Source: Platanthera guangdongensis
Taxonomy: Eukaryota > Streptophyta > Magnoliopsida > Asparagales > Orchidaceae
Length of the DNA stretch: 64,000 nt
Assembly: GCA_039583875.1 (NCBI GenBank)
Contig: CM077167.1
Span: 146,957,010 to 147,021,009, forward strand
Direction: 5' to 3'
The notes under the pieces are model-generated. The model was given only the letters and a program-made list of their open reading frames with translations. It had not been told where the DNA came from and did no database searches. Below, one piece after another: positions 10,167 to 23,004 of this stretch. Within the stretch, counting starts at the first letter, position 1; each line of letters begins with the position of its first letter. The position numbers and the translations under genes were made by a program.

Positions 10167-13100
10167 TCTGTTTTGCAGGTGAGTCCAAGTGGCCATGCCC
10201 CAATATGGTACTTGGACAGTGGATGTTCTAGGCACATGACTGGAACTAGGGGATTGCTGAAGGACTATACACCAATCAAGGATGGTCCTAAAGTCACCTT
10301 TGGTGGTTCTGAAAAATGAATCATCAAAGGCTTTGGTAACATTTCTAGCAACCTTATTACAATTACTCAAGTGGCTTATGTTAAAGGTTTGAAACACAAC
10401 CTCATTAGTATAAGTCAGCTGAGTGATTTAGGATATGACATCTCATTTGTCAAAGATGTTTGTCATATCAAGAGGTCAAATGATCAAAAGATCATTCTGA
10501 CAGGTTATAGGAAGAGAAATGTCTATTGTCTAGACATTATGTGTGAGAACAATGTTTCTCCTGTGTGTCTTGTAGCTGATGAGAAAGTCTCTTATTGTGT
10601 CAAATGGCACAAGAGGCTAGCCCATCTTAACTATAAGACAATTGGTCAACTCTATAGTAAAGAGTTAGTGAGGAATGGTCATCAGGTTAAGTGTATTAAG
10701 AATGGGATATGCTCAGCTTGTCAAAAGGGCAAGCAAACTAGATCCACCTTTAATAACATTGAGAATAAAGATGCTGTGAGGTGCTTATACCTCTTGAATA
10801 TGGATCTCTTTGTTCTTATGCCAGTTCACAACCTAGGTAGGAAGGTCTACACATTTGTGGTTGTAGATGACTACTCAAGGTTTTCCTGGGTGTTCTTCCT
10901 TAGACAGAAACCTGAAACTCCAAGTATCTTATACAGCTTTGTTAAACAAATTCAGAATGAATTGGACAGTACAGTGGTCAAAATCAGAAGTGACCATGGT
11001 ACTGAATTTCAGTCTGACATTATGACAAAACTGTGTGAAGAATTTGGAATTTTACATGAATTTTCTTCACCAAGAACACCTCAGCAAAATGGCATTGCTG
11101 AAAGAAAAAATAGAACCTTGATTGAGGCTGGTAGAACCCTATTAAGTGACACATCTCTCCCTGAATATTTCTGGGCTGAGGCAGTAAACACTGCATGCCA
11201 TGTAATTAATAGGGCTACTATCACCAAGAGCCACAATAAGACCCCCTATGAGATTGTGAAGGGAAGAAAATCAAATCTATCCTATTTCAGGATCTTTGGT
11301 TGTAAATACTATATACTTAACAATGGTAAGTCTTATTTAACTAAGTTTGCTGCGAAATCCCAGGAGGGGATCTTTGTTGGATACAGCAACAACAGTAAGG
11401 CTTATAGGGTCTACAACTTGACTACTCAAGTTGTAGAAGAGTCAGTACATGTAATGTTTGATGAAGCTAGACTCATTAACAATGAATTGTCTAGAAGTAT
11501 TTGCAGCTCCACAGGTGTGACTGAGAAGATGGACAAGCTTACTATTGAAGAAGGTTTTACTGCAAGTCAGCAAGTGGATGATAGTGGCTGTTGTCCAGGG
11601 GGAGTACTAGATACACCTGATGCAGAAGAAGACCAAGGGGTGCAGCAAGTTGAAGAGAATGAAGGTGTACAACATGAAGACAGGCTGCCTCCAGCAAATA
11701 AACATCTAAATGATCATCCAGCCAATCAAATTATTGGTGATCTCAGATAAGGGGTACAAACAAGGAGCAGGAATCTAAGTTCAGTTCTCTACTCCAGCTT
11801 TCTATCCCAAGTAGAGCCAAAGAAATTTGAAGAAGCAATCCTAGACCCTCATTGGATTGAGGCTATGCAAGAGGAGCTGAACCAGTTCAAAAGATGCAAT
11901 GTCTGGGAGCTAGTTCCTAAACCCAAGGACCACAACATTATAGGAACTAAGTGGATCTTTAGGAATAAGATGGATGAACATGGAGTTATTATGAAGAACA
12001 AAGCTAGACTAGTTGCTAAAGGATATAGGCAGGAAGAAGGTATTGATTTTGATCAAACCTTTGTTCTAGTAGCCAGACTGGAAGCAATAAGGATGTTCCT
12101 TGCCTATGCAACATTCCAAGGGTTCAAGGTATACCAAATGGATGTTAAGTCAGCTTTTCTGAATGGAAATCTGAAGGAATAAGTCTATGTGGAACAGCCA
12201 TCATGTTTTGTTGATTCTACTAAACCTAATTATGTTTATAGACTTAGGAAGGCTTTGTATGGGTTAAAACAAGCCCCTAGGGCTTGGTATGAAACTCTGT
12301 CTAGTTTCCTCATTGAGAATAAATTCACAAGGGGGAAAATAGACAAGACTCTATTTCTTAGGGAATCTAGAGGCAAGATCATCTTAGTCCAAATATATGT
12401 AGATGACATCATATTTGGGTCTACAGAAAGTAGTCTTTGCAGGAAGTTTGCAAAACTAATGCAAGGACAATTTGAAATGAGCAGTATGGGGGAACTTAAG
12501 TTCTTCTTGGGTCTCCAAGTTAGACAGACTGAGGATGGTTTATCCATATGCCAGTCTAAGTTCACCCTAGAATTGATAAGGAAGTATGGTATGGAATCAT
12601 CCACTATCATGAAAACTCTTATGGGGTCAACAATGTCTTTATGCAAAGATGATGCAGGGAAACCTGTAGATGAAACCTTGTATAGAGGGATAGTTGGCTC
12701 CCTACTTTATTTGACTGCAAGTAGACCAGATATCATGTATGCTACATGTGTCTGTGCTAGGTACCAAGCTTGCCCTAAAGAATCTCATTTGACAGCAGTC
12801 AAAAGAATTCTGAGATATCTTAAGGGCACTCCTTATCTAGGCCTTTGGTACCCTAGGAATGGAGAGTTTGAACTGACAGGTTATTCAGATGCAGATTTTG
12901 CAGGCTGCAAGGAAGATAGGAAAAGTACAACAGGTACCTGTCAATTCCTAGGTGGAAGGCTGATATCATAAAGTAGCAGGAGACAAACAAGTGTGGCTAT
13001 CTAAACAGCAGAATCAGAGTATGTTGCTGCAGGAAGTTTCTGTGCTCAACTTCTATGGATACAACATCAATTAGAAGATTATGGTATTCAAGTAAGTAGA

Positions 13101-13340
13101 ACACCTCTATTTTGTGAATCTACTAGTTTCATTTCTATTGCAAATAATCCTGTCTCCCATAGTAGTACTAAGCACATAGAAATAAAATACCATTTTCTAA
13201 GAGAACATGTGGAAAAAGGAGATATTTCACTAGAGTATATTAATACAGATAATCAGCTAGCTGACATGTATACTAAGCCCTTAGATGAAACCAAATTCAA
13301 TAAATTTAAAATTGAATTAGGGATGATAAACTTAGAATAG
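10167..13340 (+). pseudogene. Copia-1 pol, broken
   Basis: It continues in the same frame as the end of gag. Domains in order: protease ([11 protein letters not shown] near 10213), GAG-pre-integrase ([11 protein letters not shown]), integrase core ([33 protein letters not shown]), reverse transcriptase ([10 protein letters not shown] near 12400), RNase H ([16 protein letters not shown]) and tail ([15 protein letters not shown]). In-frame stops: TGA near 10316, TAA 11748-11750, TAA 12180-12182, TAA 12969-12971 and a TAA near 13001. The frame ends TAG 13338-13340. In Copia-2 and -3 most of these positions are sense codons. Confidence 0.93.
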
Positions 13341-13847
13341 TTTACAAAATTTGCTAAGTAAAAAGGTGTCGACACACAGAGTTGTCTGTGTCGACACAGA
13401 GTAGTGGTTTCGACATTTCAGAGAAATGGTGTCGACACATCTAGGAAGTCTGTGTCGACACTTCAGAGAATTAGTGTCGACACATGTAGTGTCGTTGTCG
13501 ACACATCCAAGGTGGTGTCGACACTTAGGATTTACACTAAATTAGACTAGTATAGTCTCGACTAAGTGTCGAGCTGAGTGGTGTCGACACATATATAAGT
13601 GTCGACACATATATTCTGTTGACTATACTTGTGTCGACACATAGTTGTCGAGACATTATAAGTAAGTATTGACACTTTTCAACAGTGTCGACACAATTTA
13701 AGTATTTTGACGCGCCCTTTCATCTTCGATTCTAGAAAGGTATAAATAGGTTTTTGTCATTGTTTGTCGACACGCTCACCAAAGTTTCGAGACCAAACTT
13801 GTGTGTCGACATTACTCTTCTCTAAATTCAAATTTCTTCAAACCCTA
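13341..13847 (+). promoter_or_regulatory. Copia-1 pol-ORF3 spacer with palindromes and TATA box
   Basis: The spacer holds over a dozen GTGTCGACAC palindromes or near copies (13366-13700), then TATAAATAG at 13741-13749, then the ORF3 ATG at 13848 preceded by AAACCCTA. This arrangement mirrors the LTR U3 (palindromes then TATA) and is kept in Copia-2 and Copia-3. Its use as an internal promoter for ORF3 is inference. Confidence 0.6.
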
Positions 13848-16673
13848 ATGGCGCCCAAGCTAGAAGAGAATGTGAATGAAGGATATGAACTCGTGCGACA
13901 CGCATTTGATGACGCGGAACCTGAGATCAAAGGCGTGATAACCCTAATAGAAGAGACTGGGTTAGAATTTCTTGTATCAGAACCGATCAAGATATGGAAG
14001 AAGGAAGTCCTCCAATTTCTGAATGGAGCAACTCTAGATGAATCAGGACTCAAGATTAAGTCCAGAGTTCATGGGGCAAAGGTGAAGGTCTCTCCTAAAA
14101 GTCTAAGAAAAGTTCTTCAACTACCAAGGACAAAGGAATAGGAAGATGTTTCTGCTTCTAAGACTAGAGAAGCATTGACATGGTGTGGTTTGGACTCAAA
14201 CCTGAAGATAGGATCTGTGTTCTATAGAAAGGGAATGAATATGCAAGGCAAGTTTCTATCTGAGATTGTGGGCAAGGTCATCCTGAGCAAGCCTGGAGGA
14301 CATGACAGAATTTCTGCTTATATGTTCAGTTTGATGACAAGGATCATCTTCAAACTTAATACTGATTGGTCTGCAGTTGTGTTTGAGAAGATAAAAGAAA
14401 GTATGAAGAAGCCCAATCTGGGTAGAATACTGAGTCTATACCTAGCTGGTAGTATACCAGAGGTGCTGAATCAAGCAGCTGGATCTAAGATTAACCACAT
14501 GAGGAGAATGGATTTGAGAATCTTCTCTAGGTGGGATAGAGTACTGACCAAAGAACTGTCATCTCCAGTAAAGGACACACCTCAGAAAAAGAAGAAGAAG
14601 ACAGGCCCTGTGGCTCAAGAATCCTCAAGCAGCTCTGAAGAGCAAGTTGTTTTTACTCCTGATGAGGAAGAAACTGGAAATACTGGACAATCTCCAGCTA
14701 GACAAGAAGATACACAGAGGCAGGGGGAGCTACCCTCAGCACGCCCAATTCACCCGGATCCAATCCAGGGGGAGCCTTTACTTGTGGATGAGCCAACTCC
14801 ACTAGAGAGTGAACAAGCTACTCAAACAATACTAGAGGTAATAACAGACATTAATCAATTAGATTTCCCTATTGAGGATGAAGTTATGTCTGATTCATTA
14901 CCTAATGTTAATCAGCAAACACAGATACAACCTCAACCCCAAGATGTTGTCATGGAGGACACATCTGTTGCTGATCAAGTGGTTGATGAGATAAGAGATT
15001 CTCCAACCCTTCCTCAACAGGAATTTACCTTAGAGGAGCTATTCCCAGATCTTCTACAAACTGATTTTGAGAAAGAGAAAGCTGCTGCTGAGGGGGAGGA
15101 GATCACTATTGAGGGGGAGCATATGAAGAATGTAGAGGTAACTGCTACACAAGAGACAGAGAAGCCAAAGGATGCTGAAGAACCACAAAAGACTGAGAAG
15201 GATTCTCATCCTAGTCCTAAAGAAAGAGTGGATATTGAAAGCACATCTGCTTCAGAAGATGAAGAGGCTGTTAGGGCCAAGAAGAGGAAGTTCCAAGTCT
15301 TCAAAAGAAGGAGCTAGAACTATAAGAAAGCCCTACAGACCATTGCTCCACAGCATGCTCCATCTACTGATTATAGTTCTCTGATGGTAGCTTTACAGAT
15401 CAAGCTAGATGAGCAAATAAAGGCTTTGCAAAATTATATGGATGAATGGCATAAGTCACTGCAATTTGATCTTGTACAAGATATCAAGTCAATCAGATTT
15501 GAAGTGAATCTGAACAAGAAAGAAATGACTGACTGCTTCCATAAGGGAGGGAATGCAGTAGTTTATCTGGCAACACATCTAGAGAAAATAAAGACAAAAC
15601 TTGATGAGCTAGAAGTGAAGCAAGGCTATGTTCTAGAAAATCAGATAAGAATGAATGATAATTTGACTGCTTCACATAATGCAATAGTAACTGAAATGAA
15701 GAATCTAGCTACTGCTCAGACTACAGCAAATGCTACTGCCAAGGATGAATTTGACAAACAGTTGCAAGAGAGCCTAACTGCTGTTAAAACTGCTATTGAA
15801 GACTCTCAGAAGGCAATTACTGACAAGCTTCAAAGATTAAAACCCTTCTATAAAGATGGAGTAAACTATCTGAATGCACAGATAAGATTTCAGAAAGATG
15901 ATCTGAGGGATCACATTGAGAGAGAAGTCATAAAGGGGGAGAGGGTATTAGTCAAGGCAGGCTCTGATCATGCCAAATGGATTTCAAATTCCATCAGAGC
16001 CACTCTTGGATATCCACCTTTATGTAATGATGACAATGTTACAGGGTCTGGAATCAATCCTGCATATCTTGGAGGAGAGCAAGCTGAAGTAGCTCAAGTG
16101 ATATACCCTCCACCAGACTTTGATATGATACATCAAGACATATAATCTATGTATAGTCCTCCTGAGGGAAATCAGAATGTCATCATAGAGAAAGTTGTCC
16201 AGCCTGTGCCAGAGGCAATACTGAAAGAACAAGAGGCCTTATTAAAAGAACAAGAGACTCAATTGTCTAAGAAAAGATTCAGAGAGCAAGCTGAACTAAG
16301 GCCTGATTTTGAACAATGGAGCCCCACCTCCAGGAATATCATTTTGACTGCTTGGAAGGCTGCTAAAGATAATATTCTGGATAGAGGCAAATGGTACTCT
16401 GAACAAGAGTGGAGGAAACATGAGAACAGGCAAGAGGCTATTGTTCAATATAGAAGAAAGGCTAAGATGGGAAAGCTACCTCCTACTGCACAGGAGCCTA
16501 GCAAGTACTTCCCAAAGACTTATCATTATTTTGAAAGGCAGAAGATCAAGGTTGAAGAGCAGAAAAAGATAGATCTTAAAGGGAAGAAGCCTGCTGATGA
16601 CAAAGATGCTCAAGTTCAAGCAAAGATTCATTCTGAAAAGGGCATAGTTATCAAGGAGCCTGAGCTGCCTTAG
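13848..16673 (+). pseudogene. Copia-1 ORF3, broken by three stops
   Basis: The frame begins MAPKLEENVNEGYELV and would be about 942 codons. In-frame stops: TAG 14139-14141, TAG 15315-15317, TAA 16143-16145. No frameshift is needed to align it with Copia-3 ORF3. See the Copia-3 copy for domain description. Slow loss by point changes without large deletions is consistent with age rather than with a recombinant copy. Confidence 0.88.
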
Positions 16674-16948
16674 GATAGAAATTTTTCTTAAGTTTACTAT
16701 GTGTAATCAGTTGCATTCAACTTTATGTAAACTTTTGAATAATGAAAATGTTGAAGTTGTTAGAACAATGTGATATGTGCTAAATCTATTATATTACTAT
16801 TCTGAGATATTTGTGTATACATGTTTTATTTATACATGTTTATGTACTTACTCTATCATATATTACTGTTTTACATCATACTGTGAATTTGTTATGTATG
16901 GTGTATATCATTTACTAAGGGTTATGACTTCTCCAAATAGTGGGAGAT
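16674..16948 (+). other. Copia-1 3' untranslated region and purine tract
   Basis: AT-rich non-coding DNA ends in CAAATAGTGGGAGAT just before the 3' LTR. This is the polypurine tract that primes plus-strand DNA; in Copia-2 and -3 it is an unbroken AGGGGGAGAT, so the T at 16941 is a mutation. Nothing else is seen. Confidence 0.7.
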
Positions 16949-18888
16949 TGTTGGATACATTGGAAAATATGTACCTGATTTGAAGAAGCCTCACCCTACT
17001 CAATGATATACATCAAGATGTATTTGATGTATTTTGAGTTACCTTGTGCAGGTTAAGTAATTGCATGGAAAGCTTAAAAGTTTCTAAGTCCATGTGTCGA
17101 CACCTAGAAGAAAAGTGTCGATACTTAAGAAGGCTTGTGTCAACACCCAGAGAAGCTGTGTCGACACTTGGAATAATTGTGTCGACACTAGGAATACAGA
17201 GTCGACACCAGAGGAAATGTGTCGACACAAACAGGCAGTGTCGACACTCAGTGAAGAATTGTCTAAAGAATCTGTGTCGACACTTAGGAGCTGTGTCGAC
17301 ACCCAGAGAAACTTTGTCGACATCAAAAGTGTCGACACTAGGAGGCTGTGTCGACACTCAGCAAAACATCAACAAAGTTCAAGTACAAGTGTCGACACTA
17401 GGAGGTTGTGTCGACACTCAGCAAACTTCAACAGAGTTTATGTACAAGTGTCGACATAATGAAGAATGTGTCGACACACAGCAAAAGTCTCAACACATGA
17501 AGAAAGTGTCGACACTAGGAGGCTGTGTCGACACTCAGCAAATTTCAAAGTCCAAGTACAAGTGTCGACACAAAGGAGCTGTGTCGACACTCAGCAAAAG
17601 TATCAACACAGAAGACATGTGTCGACACGAAGAAGATGTGTCGACACTTAGCAAGTTTCAACACAAGAAGATGTGTCGACACAAAGGAGTTGTGTCGACA
17701 TTTAGCAGAAATCAACTAAGTATCAAAGAAGAAGGACTTGTGTCGACACACATGATCAGTGTCGACACATTCTGAAGAAGCAGTGTCGAGAAGTAATTTC
17801 TACAACACAAGGAGTTGTGTCGACACCATGAAGGCTAGTGTCGACACTTAGTCTACTTGTGTCGACACTTAGTCTATTTGTGTCGACACATAAGGACTGT
17901 CTGTCTCGACACTTTCAGACAGTTACAGAAAATTCAAGAAGTGACTGGATGACTTGATAGCTGCCATTCCAGCCGGTCTACTAATACTGTCAGAACTGTC
18001 AGAAGACCGTTAGAAACCGGATCAGCCGGTCACCATGAAGAAGGCTTATATAAAGGCTTATTCCTTCAACAGAAGGGGACGATTTGCATCAATCAGTTGA
18101 AGTGACCAGAAGATCTAAGAAGTTGGAGAGAGAGAGCTCCTTCTAAGAAGACAGCTGTTGAACCAGGCTGTGAAGAAAGTTTCAGATTGAGATTTGATTC
18201 TTAAGTCAGCAGTGTTTGAAGATCATCTGCATAGAGTTTCAACCCTACTGTGTTCTAATTCAAGAAGCTTTGAAGAAAGCCAAGGGAGGTTGATCTCAGC
18301 AAAGTTCTTCTAATAACTCATCAAGAAACCAGTCAACTCTTCTCTCTCATTCTGAGTTGTGGGTATATACTTTGTAATTTTAATTTCTTGTAGGATCCTA
18401 AGGGATCTGTGTTGTAAGCCTGAAATTATAAAGGCTGAGTGGTAGGGCCTGTGTGCCTGAGTGTAGGAGATTCATTTCTCTGAGTGTAGGCCTTGTTGAG
18501 TGCTGAGTGTAGGCCTTGTTGAAGGCTGAGTGTAGGTCTTTGTGAAGACTGAGTGGTAGGGCTGTGTGCCTGAGTTGTAGGAGTGGGATCACTCTGAGTT
18601 GTAGGAACCTGTTTGGGGTTCTGAGCTGTAAGATCTGAGGATCTGAGGAGTAGTGGAGAAGTTTGGTCGAATCTAGTACACTACTAGATAGGCGAAGGGG
18701 GACAGTGGATGTACCCAGACCTTGGGGAACCACTATAAAAACTGTGTGTAATCTGTGTGTGACTGATTCTGTGTTTGTTGTTTAAAGTTTTGTGAATTCT
18801 GTGATTAATTCTGCCTAAACGTTTTAAAAGATTAAGGTCACCTATTCACCCCCCTCCCCCTCTAGGTGATTAGGTAAAATTTCTTTCA
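16949..18888 (+). repeat. Copia-1 3' LTR
   Basis: Starts TGTTGGATACATTGG, ends TTTCTTTCA. It contains the palindrome array (17094-17910), a TATA-like TATATAAA at 18047-18054 and the hairpin array (18391-18649). It has 12 bp (about 18044-18055) that are missing from the 5' copy. Confidence 0.95.
18391..18649 (+). repeat. Tandem hairpin array, Copia-1 3' LTR
   Basis: Same array as at 7572-7830, with small differences (for example AGGAACCTGTTTGGGGTTCT here versus a diverged copy in the 5' LTR). The linker GAGTGTAG and the self-complementary stems are kept. Confidence 0.75.
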
Positions 18889-18893
18889 CCATG

Positions 18894-20350
18894 GTTCAAG
18901 AGGAACCTCCGGGTCAATTGAGTCCATCCCCGACATGATTTTGCATTAGAGATCCGCTCCGTTAGTGGATTAGGCATTGTGGGTGAAGCCGTAGTCGCGA
19001 CCGTTACTCCAACTCGGTGATGTTTCATAGTGAGCCTTAAGGATTTTGTAGAAATCTGTTGCGGCAAGATGCTGTTTGTGATGTAGGTGTTTTCCCCCTT
19101 TTCTCGAGTGAGTACGTGTAGCCAGAACCTGACAAGGTTAGCTCCGCATTTGCGGTAGATGGTTTCCTTGGTTGACAAGGTTAGCTCCGCATTTGTGGTA
19201 GATGGTTTCCTTGGTACGCGGGGACATTGCAATACAAATGATGGATTATGGTGGGAAAGATTATGGATTATGATGTGCTAAGGCGCGGCTTTATCTCCGT
19301 GGTCAGTTGGCTATCCCGTGATGTGCAAGTCATGTGGGGAAAGTGTCCCGGCGAGACTAGTCCCCTTCTATGAGACTGATGAGAACGCCAAGCATAGAAC
19401 AAGCCCGGGCAATGAAGCACAAGAGCGAGTGGGGTCCAGAAAGGGTTCTTAGAATCGGTTTGTATGTGAGATGGAAACCTGACGTGAGAAGTCGGGGTTT
19501 GCAGGCAAGCCCGGGTCTAAGATCCACGAGCGGGTGTAGCCATGGCAAGATTTCCGTGTGGCGGTTTGTATGTCGTTAGGGGAATTGTAGTACCCTTTTG
19601 TTTGCAGCTTGACGCTGATGGGGAAATTGGAAGTACCCAGCTGATATGTTATGATGATGTGCTAGATGAATACGCGATAGGGTACCTTGGGTGAAGCTCG
19701 GGGTTTGCATATATGTTGCATAGTAGGCCCCATTTTTGTTATATGCGCAACATAGAAAATGTGTTTGTTGTTTGAGACATCCAAACCTATTTTTAGAGCT
19801 TTACATATTTATTTATATGGCATATGAAGTGCTAACTTGCATGTTGAAGGGGTGCCCCGGGGTCCGTTAGGGGCGGCCGGGAGGAGATGTGTTGGTTACA
19901 CAGTTAAGGTCAGCCTTTGCTGACCCACGTTACCATCAAATCTTTACAGGGCAAGGATTGCAAGAAGGAGCTAGCTCGCCGACCAAAAAGGCCTAAGCCT
20001 CATGAAGTGTTTCAAGTGTTGTACTATCTCTTTTTGTGTGGCATTGTATGTTTGATGCTCTAAGTTTCCAGCTTGCATGTCGAGGTAATCTAGGAGTGCT
20101 TATGCACGTTGGTGTTTGATTTTATCATTTAGTTTTGGACTCTCTATTGTTGTAAGGCCTTAAGGCCGTTTTGATACTCCTATGTATGTGGATAACTTCT
20201 GGCCATTTTTTTGGTTTCCACTGTTGTTATATTCTGAGTTTTGAGATTGGGTAGTTAATATCATCTTTTAACACTAAAGCTGTAGCGTCTGTATGTTGTG
20301 GGGCCCCGGCCGGACCCATATTATATGGACATTACAGGGGAGGTGTTACA
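18894..20350 (+). repeat. Gypsy-2 5' LTR, second part
   Basis: Resumes exactly where the LTR was cut at 6141, after the duplicated CCATG (18889-18893), and aligns with Gypsy-1 LTR 2339-3791. It ends GGTGTTACA at 20350. No gene is expected or seen. Confidence 0.88.
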
Positions 20351-20353
20351 ATT

Positions 20354-20366
20354 TGGTATAAAAGCC
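20354..20366 (+). other. Gypsy-2 primer binding site (mutated)
   Basis: TGGTATAAAAGCC lies three bases after the LTR end. It resembles TGGTATCAGAGCC, the site complementary to initiator tRNA-Met used by many plant gypsy elements, with two changes. Confidence 0.7.
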
Positions 20367-20525
20367 AGATTACGTCCAAGGTCAGGTTCAGCAATCGATT
20401 TACCGTAATTGGATCATGTATAGAAGTTATCCACATTGGAGTATTGCGGGACCATGAGTGACCTTATGTTTGAGTCTTATGATTAGAGACTGATTCTTTG
20501 TTATCTTACTTTTGTTAAGAGTGCA

Positions 20526-21109
20526 AGCAGCGAGGCGGGTACGTCGAGACCAAGAGAAGAACTTTCATCGAGCAGCGCCACTGCTCAGGGTCCTTTGGGT
20601 ATAGGTGTAAACCCAACCAATTTTTGTCGCATGCTTGCAGAAGCAATGGTGGCAGCCCAAGCTGCAGTGACATCTCAAGTAGCAACCCCTGTTGCTCAGG
20701 TAGAAACCCCTGCTACCCCGGATACGACAACGGTCGTGCCAGGCGGAGAAGCCAAGCGAGCAGAGCCGTTGGCCAAAAGGGTGGTTGTCGGGCATGGGGA
20801 ACAGCAAATGAAATATTTTTTTGAGCTTCCATCCTCTCACGTTTAAGGGAGTTGGTACGTCGACTGATGCAGAGGATTGGTGGGCATGGATGCAAGAACT
20901 TTTGAGACCGGCAGAGACTCCAGAGGAGAAGAAATCTGAGTTTGCGGCCTTCATGTTGGAGGGAGACCTGAAGTTGTGGTGGGTGAGCCATAGAGGTCGC
21001 CAGTTTCCCGGACGCACCCTAACCATGGAAGAGTTTGGGAATGCTTTCCTAAAGAACTACATTCCTATTTCGACAAGGTTGGCCCTCTAAGGGTAATTTC
21101 TGCACTTGG
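20526..21109 (+). pseudogene. Gypsy-2 gag, N-terminal part
   Basis: This is a broken retrotransposon gag. The first frame (from about 20595) encodes an Ala/Val/Pro-rich leader and stops at about 20846. The gag core (TFKGVGTSTDAEDWWAWMQE, LKLWWVSHRGRQFPGRTLTMEEF) is in another frame from about 20821, so a frameshift lies near the T run at 20815-20822. A TAA follows at 21088-21090. The gene is then interrupted by the CACTA transposon and resumes at 35590. Confidence 0.82.
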
Positions 21110-21149
21110 TGCCACTACTAGAAAACAGACCTTTGGCCAGGGCAAATTT

Positions 21150-21535
21150 CCCTGGCAAAAAGTCCAAAACCGTGGCCAAAAAGCTTTAGCCACGGTCTAG
21201 CCACGGGAAAAATCCGTGGCTAAAGTCGGCGTGGCTAAACATTTTACGCCACGGATTGGCCGTAGCTAATAGTATTAGCCACGGAAAAAAACTGCCGTGG
21301 CTAATATCGTTACCTTTAGCCACGGTTTTAATCCATGGCAACAACGGTTTCATGAGTTAAAATAAACCATTTGCCACGGTTATTGCCCGTGGCAAATAAG
21401 CCAACTATTAGCCACGGTTTGAAGCCCTGGCTAAAGGCAAACTCATCATTTTTTAAAAAACCTATTTGCCACGGTTTTAAGCCGTGGCAAATACTAATTT
21501 ATGTTTTTTTTTAAAAAAAGACCATATTTTGCCAG
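21150..21535. repeat. CACTA sub-terminal repeats, left end
   Basis: About fifteen copies of TTAGCCACGG or TTTGCCACGG and their complements (CCGTGGCTAA, CCGTGGCAAA) in both orientations, many arranged as inverted pairs around TTTTAA. In En/Spm such repeats are binding sites of the TNPA protein (family knowledge). The same words recur at 35400-35560. Confidence 0.85.
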
Positions 21536-22014
21536 AAAGATGTAGACTGGCATTAGAGTAGCTGATCAAACCGGAAGAGGGAAATTACCAGAAGCGGATG
21601 GAGGGGTCCTCTGCGTCAACCGGAAGAGGATTACGGAGTGAGGAGTTGGGGTGGAGGCCGGATTGATCAATGCAGTGGAATTGATGGACATGGCAGATAG
21701 GCGAAAGCGAATGAGCGGAACCAACCCTACTGATATGATACCATGTTAGGACCAAAAAATATTCTTAATTAGATGAAGGTGGGCACTCCTCTATATATAA
21801 TAGAAGAGTGTATACTACAATACTAACAATAACATTGCAACTTTATTTTTATCATTAAGCAATGTGTCATAATTCAACATACACAACATGCAGCTCTACT
21901 GATATTCATAAACATTTTACAGTCATCTTTATTTGTAGAGGGACTAGCAGAAAGTCCCAATTCATAAGCATATTTATGTGGAATATACAGAAAACAAGTC
22001 TTACTACAAAAGCT
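21536..22014. other. CACTA internal non-coding stretch
   Basis: No gene or repeat is recognised. The minus-strand frame of the adjacent CSI-like fragment runs into this stretch and ends at 21874, but residues past about 22015 no longer resemble that family. Confidence 0.4.
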
Positions 22015-22566
22015 CAGATTACTGGATGACCTCATAATTCTATTAGAAAGAGAAGTGAGACTTCCCAATCTCCCCACCAAAAGATTGCTGAGTTCTACAG
22101 ATTGATGTTGACATAACCTAGAAAGAATTTGAATCACCTTGTCCTGAATAGAGGGACCACCACTGGCTAAACAATTGACCAGTGCCTCTAAGCTGGCTGG
22201 TACCTCGGAAAGGGGAAGCCATAGAGGATACTTGAATTTTACACACTGTTTTGTCCTAGTCAACAAAGCTAATGCATCTAAAGAATCAGAAAAATTAACC
22301 CCATTTAGATCCATGGCGGACAAAGATTCTGCAAGGGCGATAACTACGAACTGACACTCGGAATATTCTGTAAAAATATCACCTACTGGAAAGTGGTTCA
22401 GCAATTGATTTATAGCACATGAAGCATTTCTCTTTCCAGCCAAAGAACCATCACCCAGCACCCTTGACAAAGCTGAAACAATATCTTCTGCAAGTGCTTC
22501 CTCTGCAATCTGTGGATCGGAGAAAAGATTGGCAAGAGCAGAAACTGCAGTTTCAGCAGAAAATCA
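22015..22566 (-). pseudogene. Captured exon fragment of a CELLULOSE SYNTHASE INTERACTIVE (CSI)-like gene
   Basis: The minus strand encodes about 184 residues of armadillo-repeat type: TAVSALANLFSDPQIAEE, then SRVLGDGSLAGKRNASCAI, SLDALALLTRTK and SIQDKVIQILSRLCQHQ. These match by recognition the armadillo region of plant CSI1/POM2-type proteins, which link cellulose synthase complexes to cortical microtubules. The frame is open. Neither the start nor the C2 domain of the family is present, so this is a fragment. It lies downstream, on the same strand, of NUP205 exons, suggesting successive captures. Family assignment is from memory. Confidence 0.75.
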
Positions 22567-22680
22567 GCTGAAAGTCTAAGATTTCATTACATTGATAACC
22601 AAATCATGATGCAGTAGAAAAATTCCCATATTATACAAATTTTCACAGAAAAGGAGAAGAGTAACCATCAGCAAACGTAC

Positions 22681-23004
22681 TTGTGATGGTAACTGAAGTG
22701 CCCTAGTTCCAGGAGGTGGGCCTACAACAACAGGAAGATCATATTTTTCAAGATAGCTCCAAATAGTGTCTTTGAAACTTGGAGAAATTCCAATGAAAGA
22801 AGAAATAGCATCCCGGAGTGCCCCCTGCTCAGAAGTTGCAGCACATGTTACAAGCCCTGTCGAAGTAGACGACTAACATTTTTCACACTCCTGATGACTA
22901 ACCTTCAAATAGGGGGGTACATTTTCATAACTAAGAAGCTTAAACAACGGTTCAATATCTGGAAACCACTTCTTCCTTTCAATCGGATCTCCATTTTCTA
23001 CCAC
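22681..23004 (-). pseudogene. Captured two-exon fragment of NUP205-like nucleoporin gene
   Basis: Exon one (23004-22903, 34 codons: VVENGDPIERKKWFPDIEPL...YENVPPYLK) follows an acceptor TTTTGCATGCAG and ends at a GT donor. Exon two (22824-22681, 48 codons: GALRDAISSFIGIS...WSYLEKYDLPVVVG) follows GAGCAG and ends at GTACG. Both exons are whole codons and join in phase across a 78-bp intron. I recognise the residues as plant NUP205, an inner-ring scaffold of the nuclear pore. Because introns are kept, capture was at DNA level, not through mRNA. Confidence 0.78.

Larger units (their letters stand above)
6142..18888 (+). mobile_element. Copia-1: complete but decayed Sirevirus-type Copia element
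   Basis: The 12.75 kb element starts TGTTGGGTACATTGG and ends TTTCTTTCA, flanked by CCATG at 6137-6141 and 18889-18893 (5-bp target duplication). Order: LTR, tRNA-iMet primer site, gag, pol (protease-integrase-RT-RNase H), spacer, ORF3, purine tract, LTR. The Copia domain order (integrase before RT), two gag zinc knuckles, and an extra ORF after pol fit the Sirevirus/SIRE group (family knowledge). Many stops and frameshifts show it can no longer supply its own proteins. Confidence 0.95.

Noticed and set aside
13764..13847. Extending ORF3 of Copia-1 upstream to the in-frame ATG at 13764
   Set aside because: The ATG at 13848 (MAPKLEEN) is conserved in all three copies; the upstream codons are spacer palindromes.
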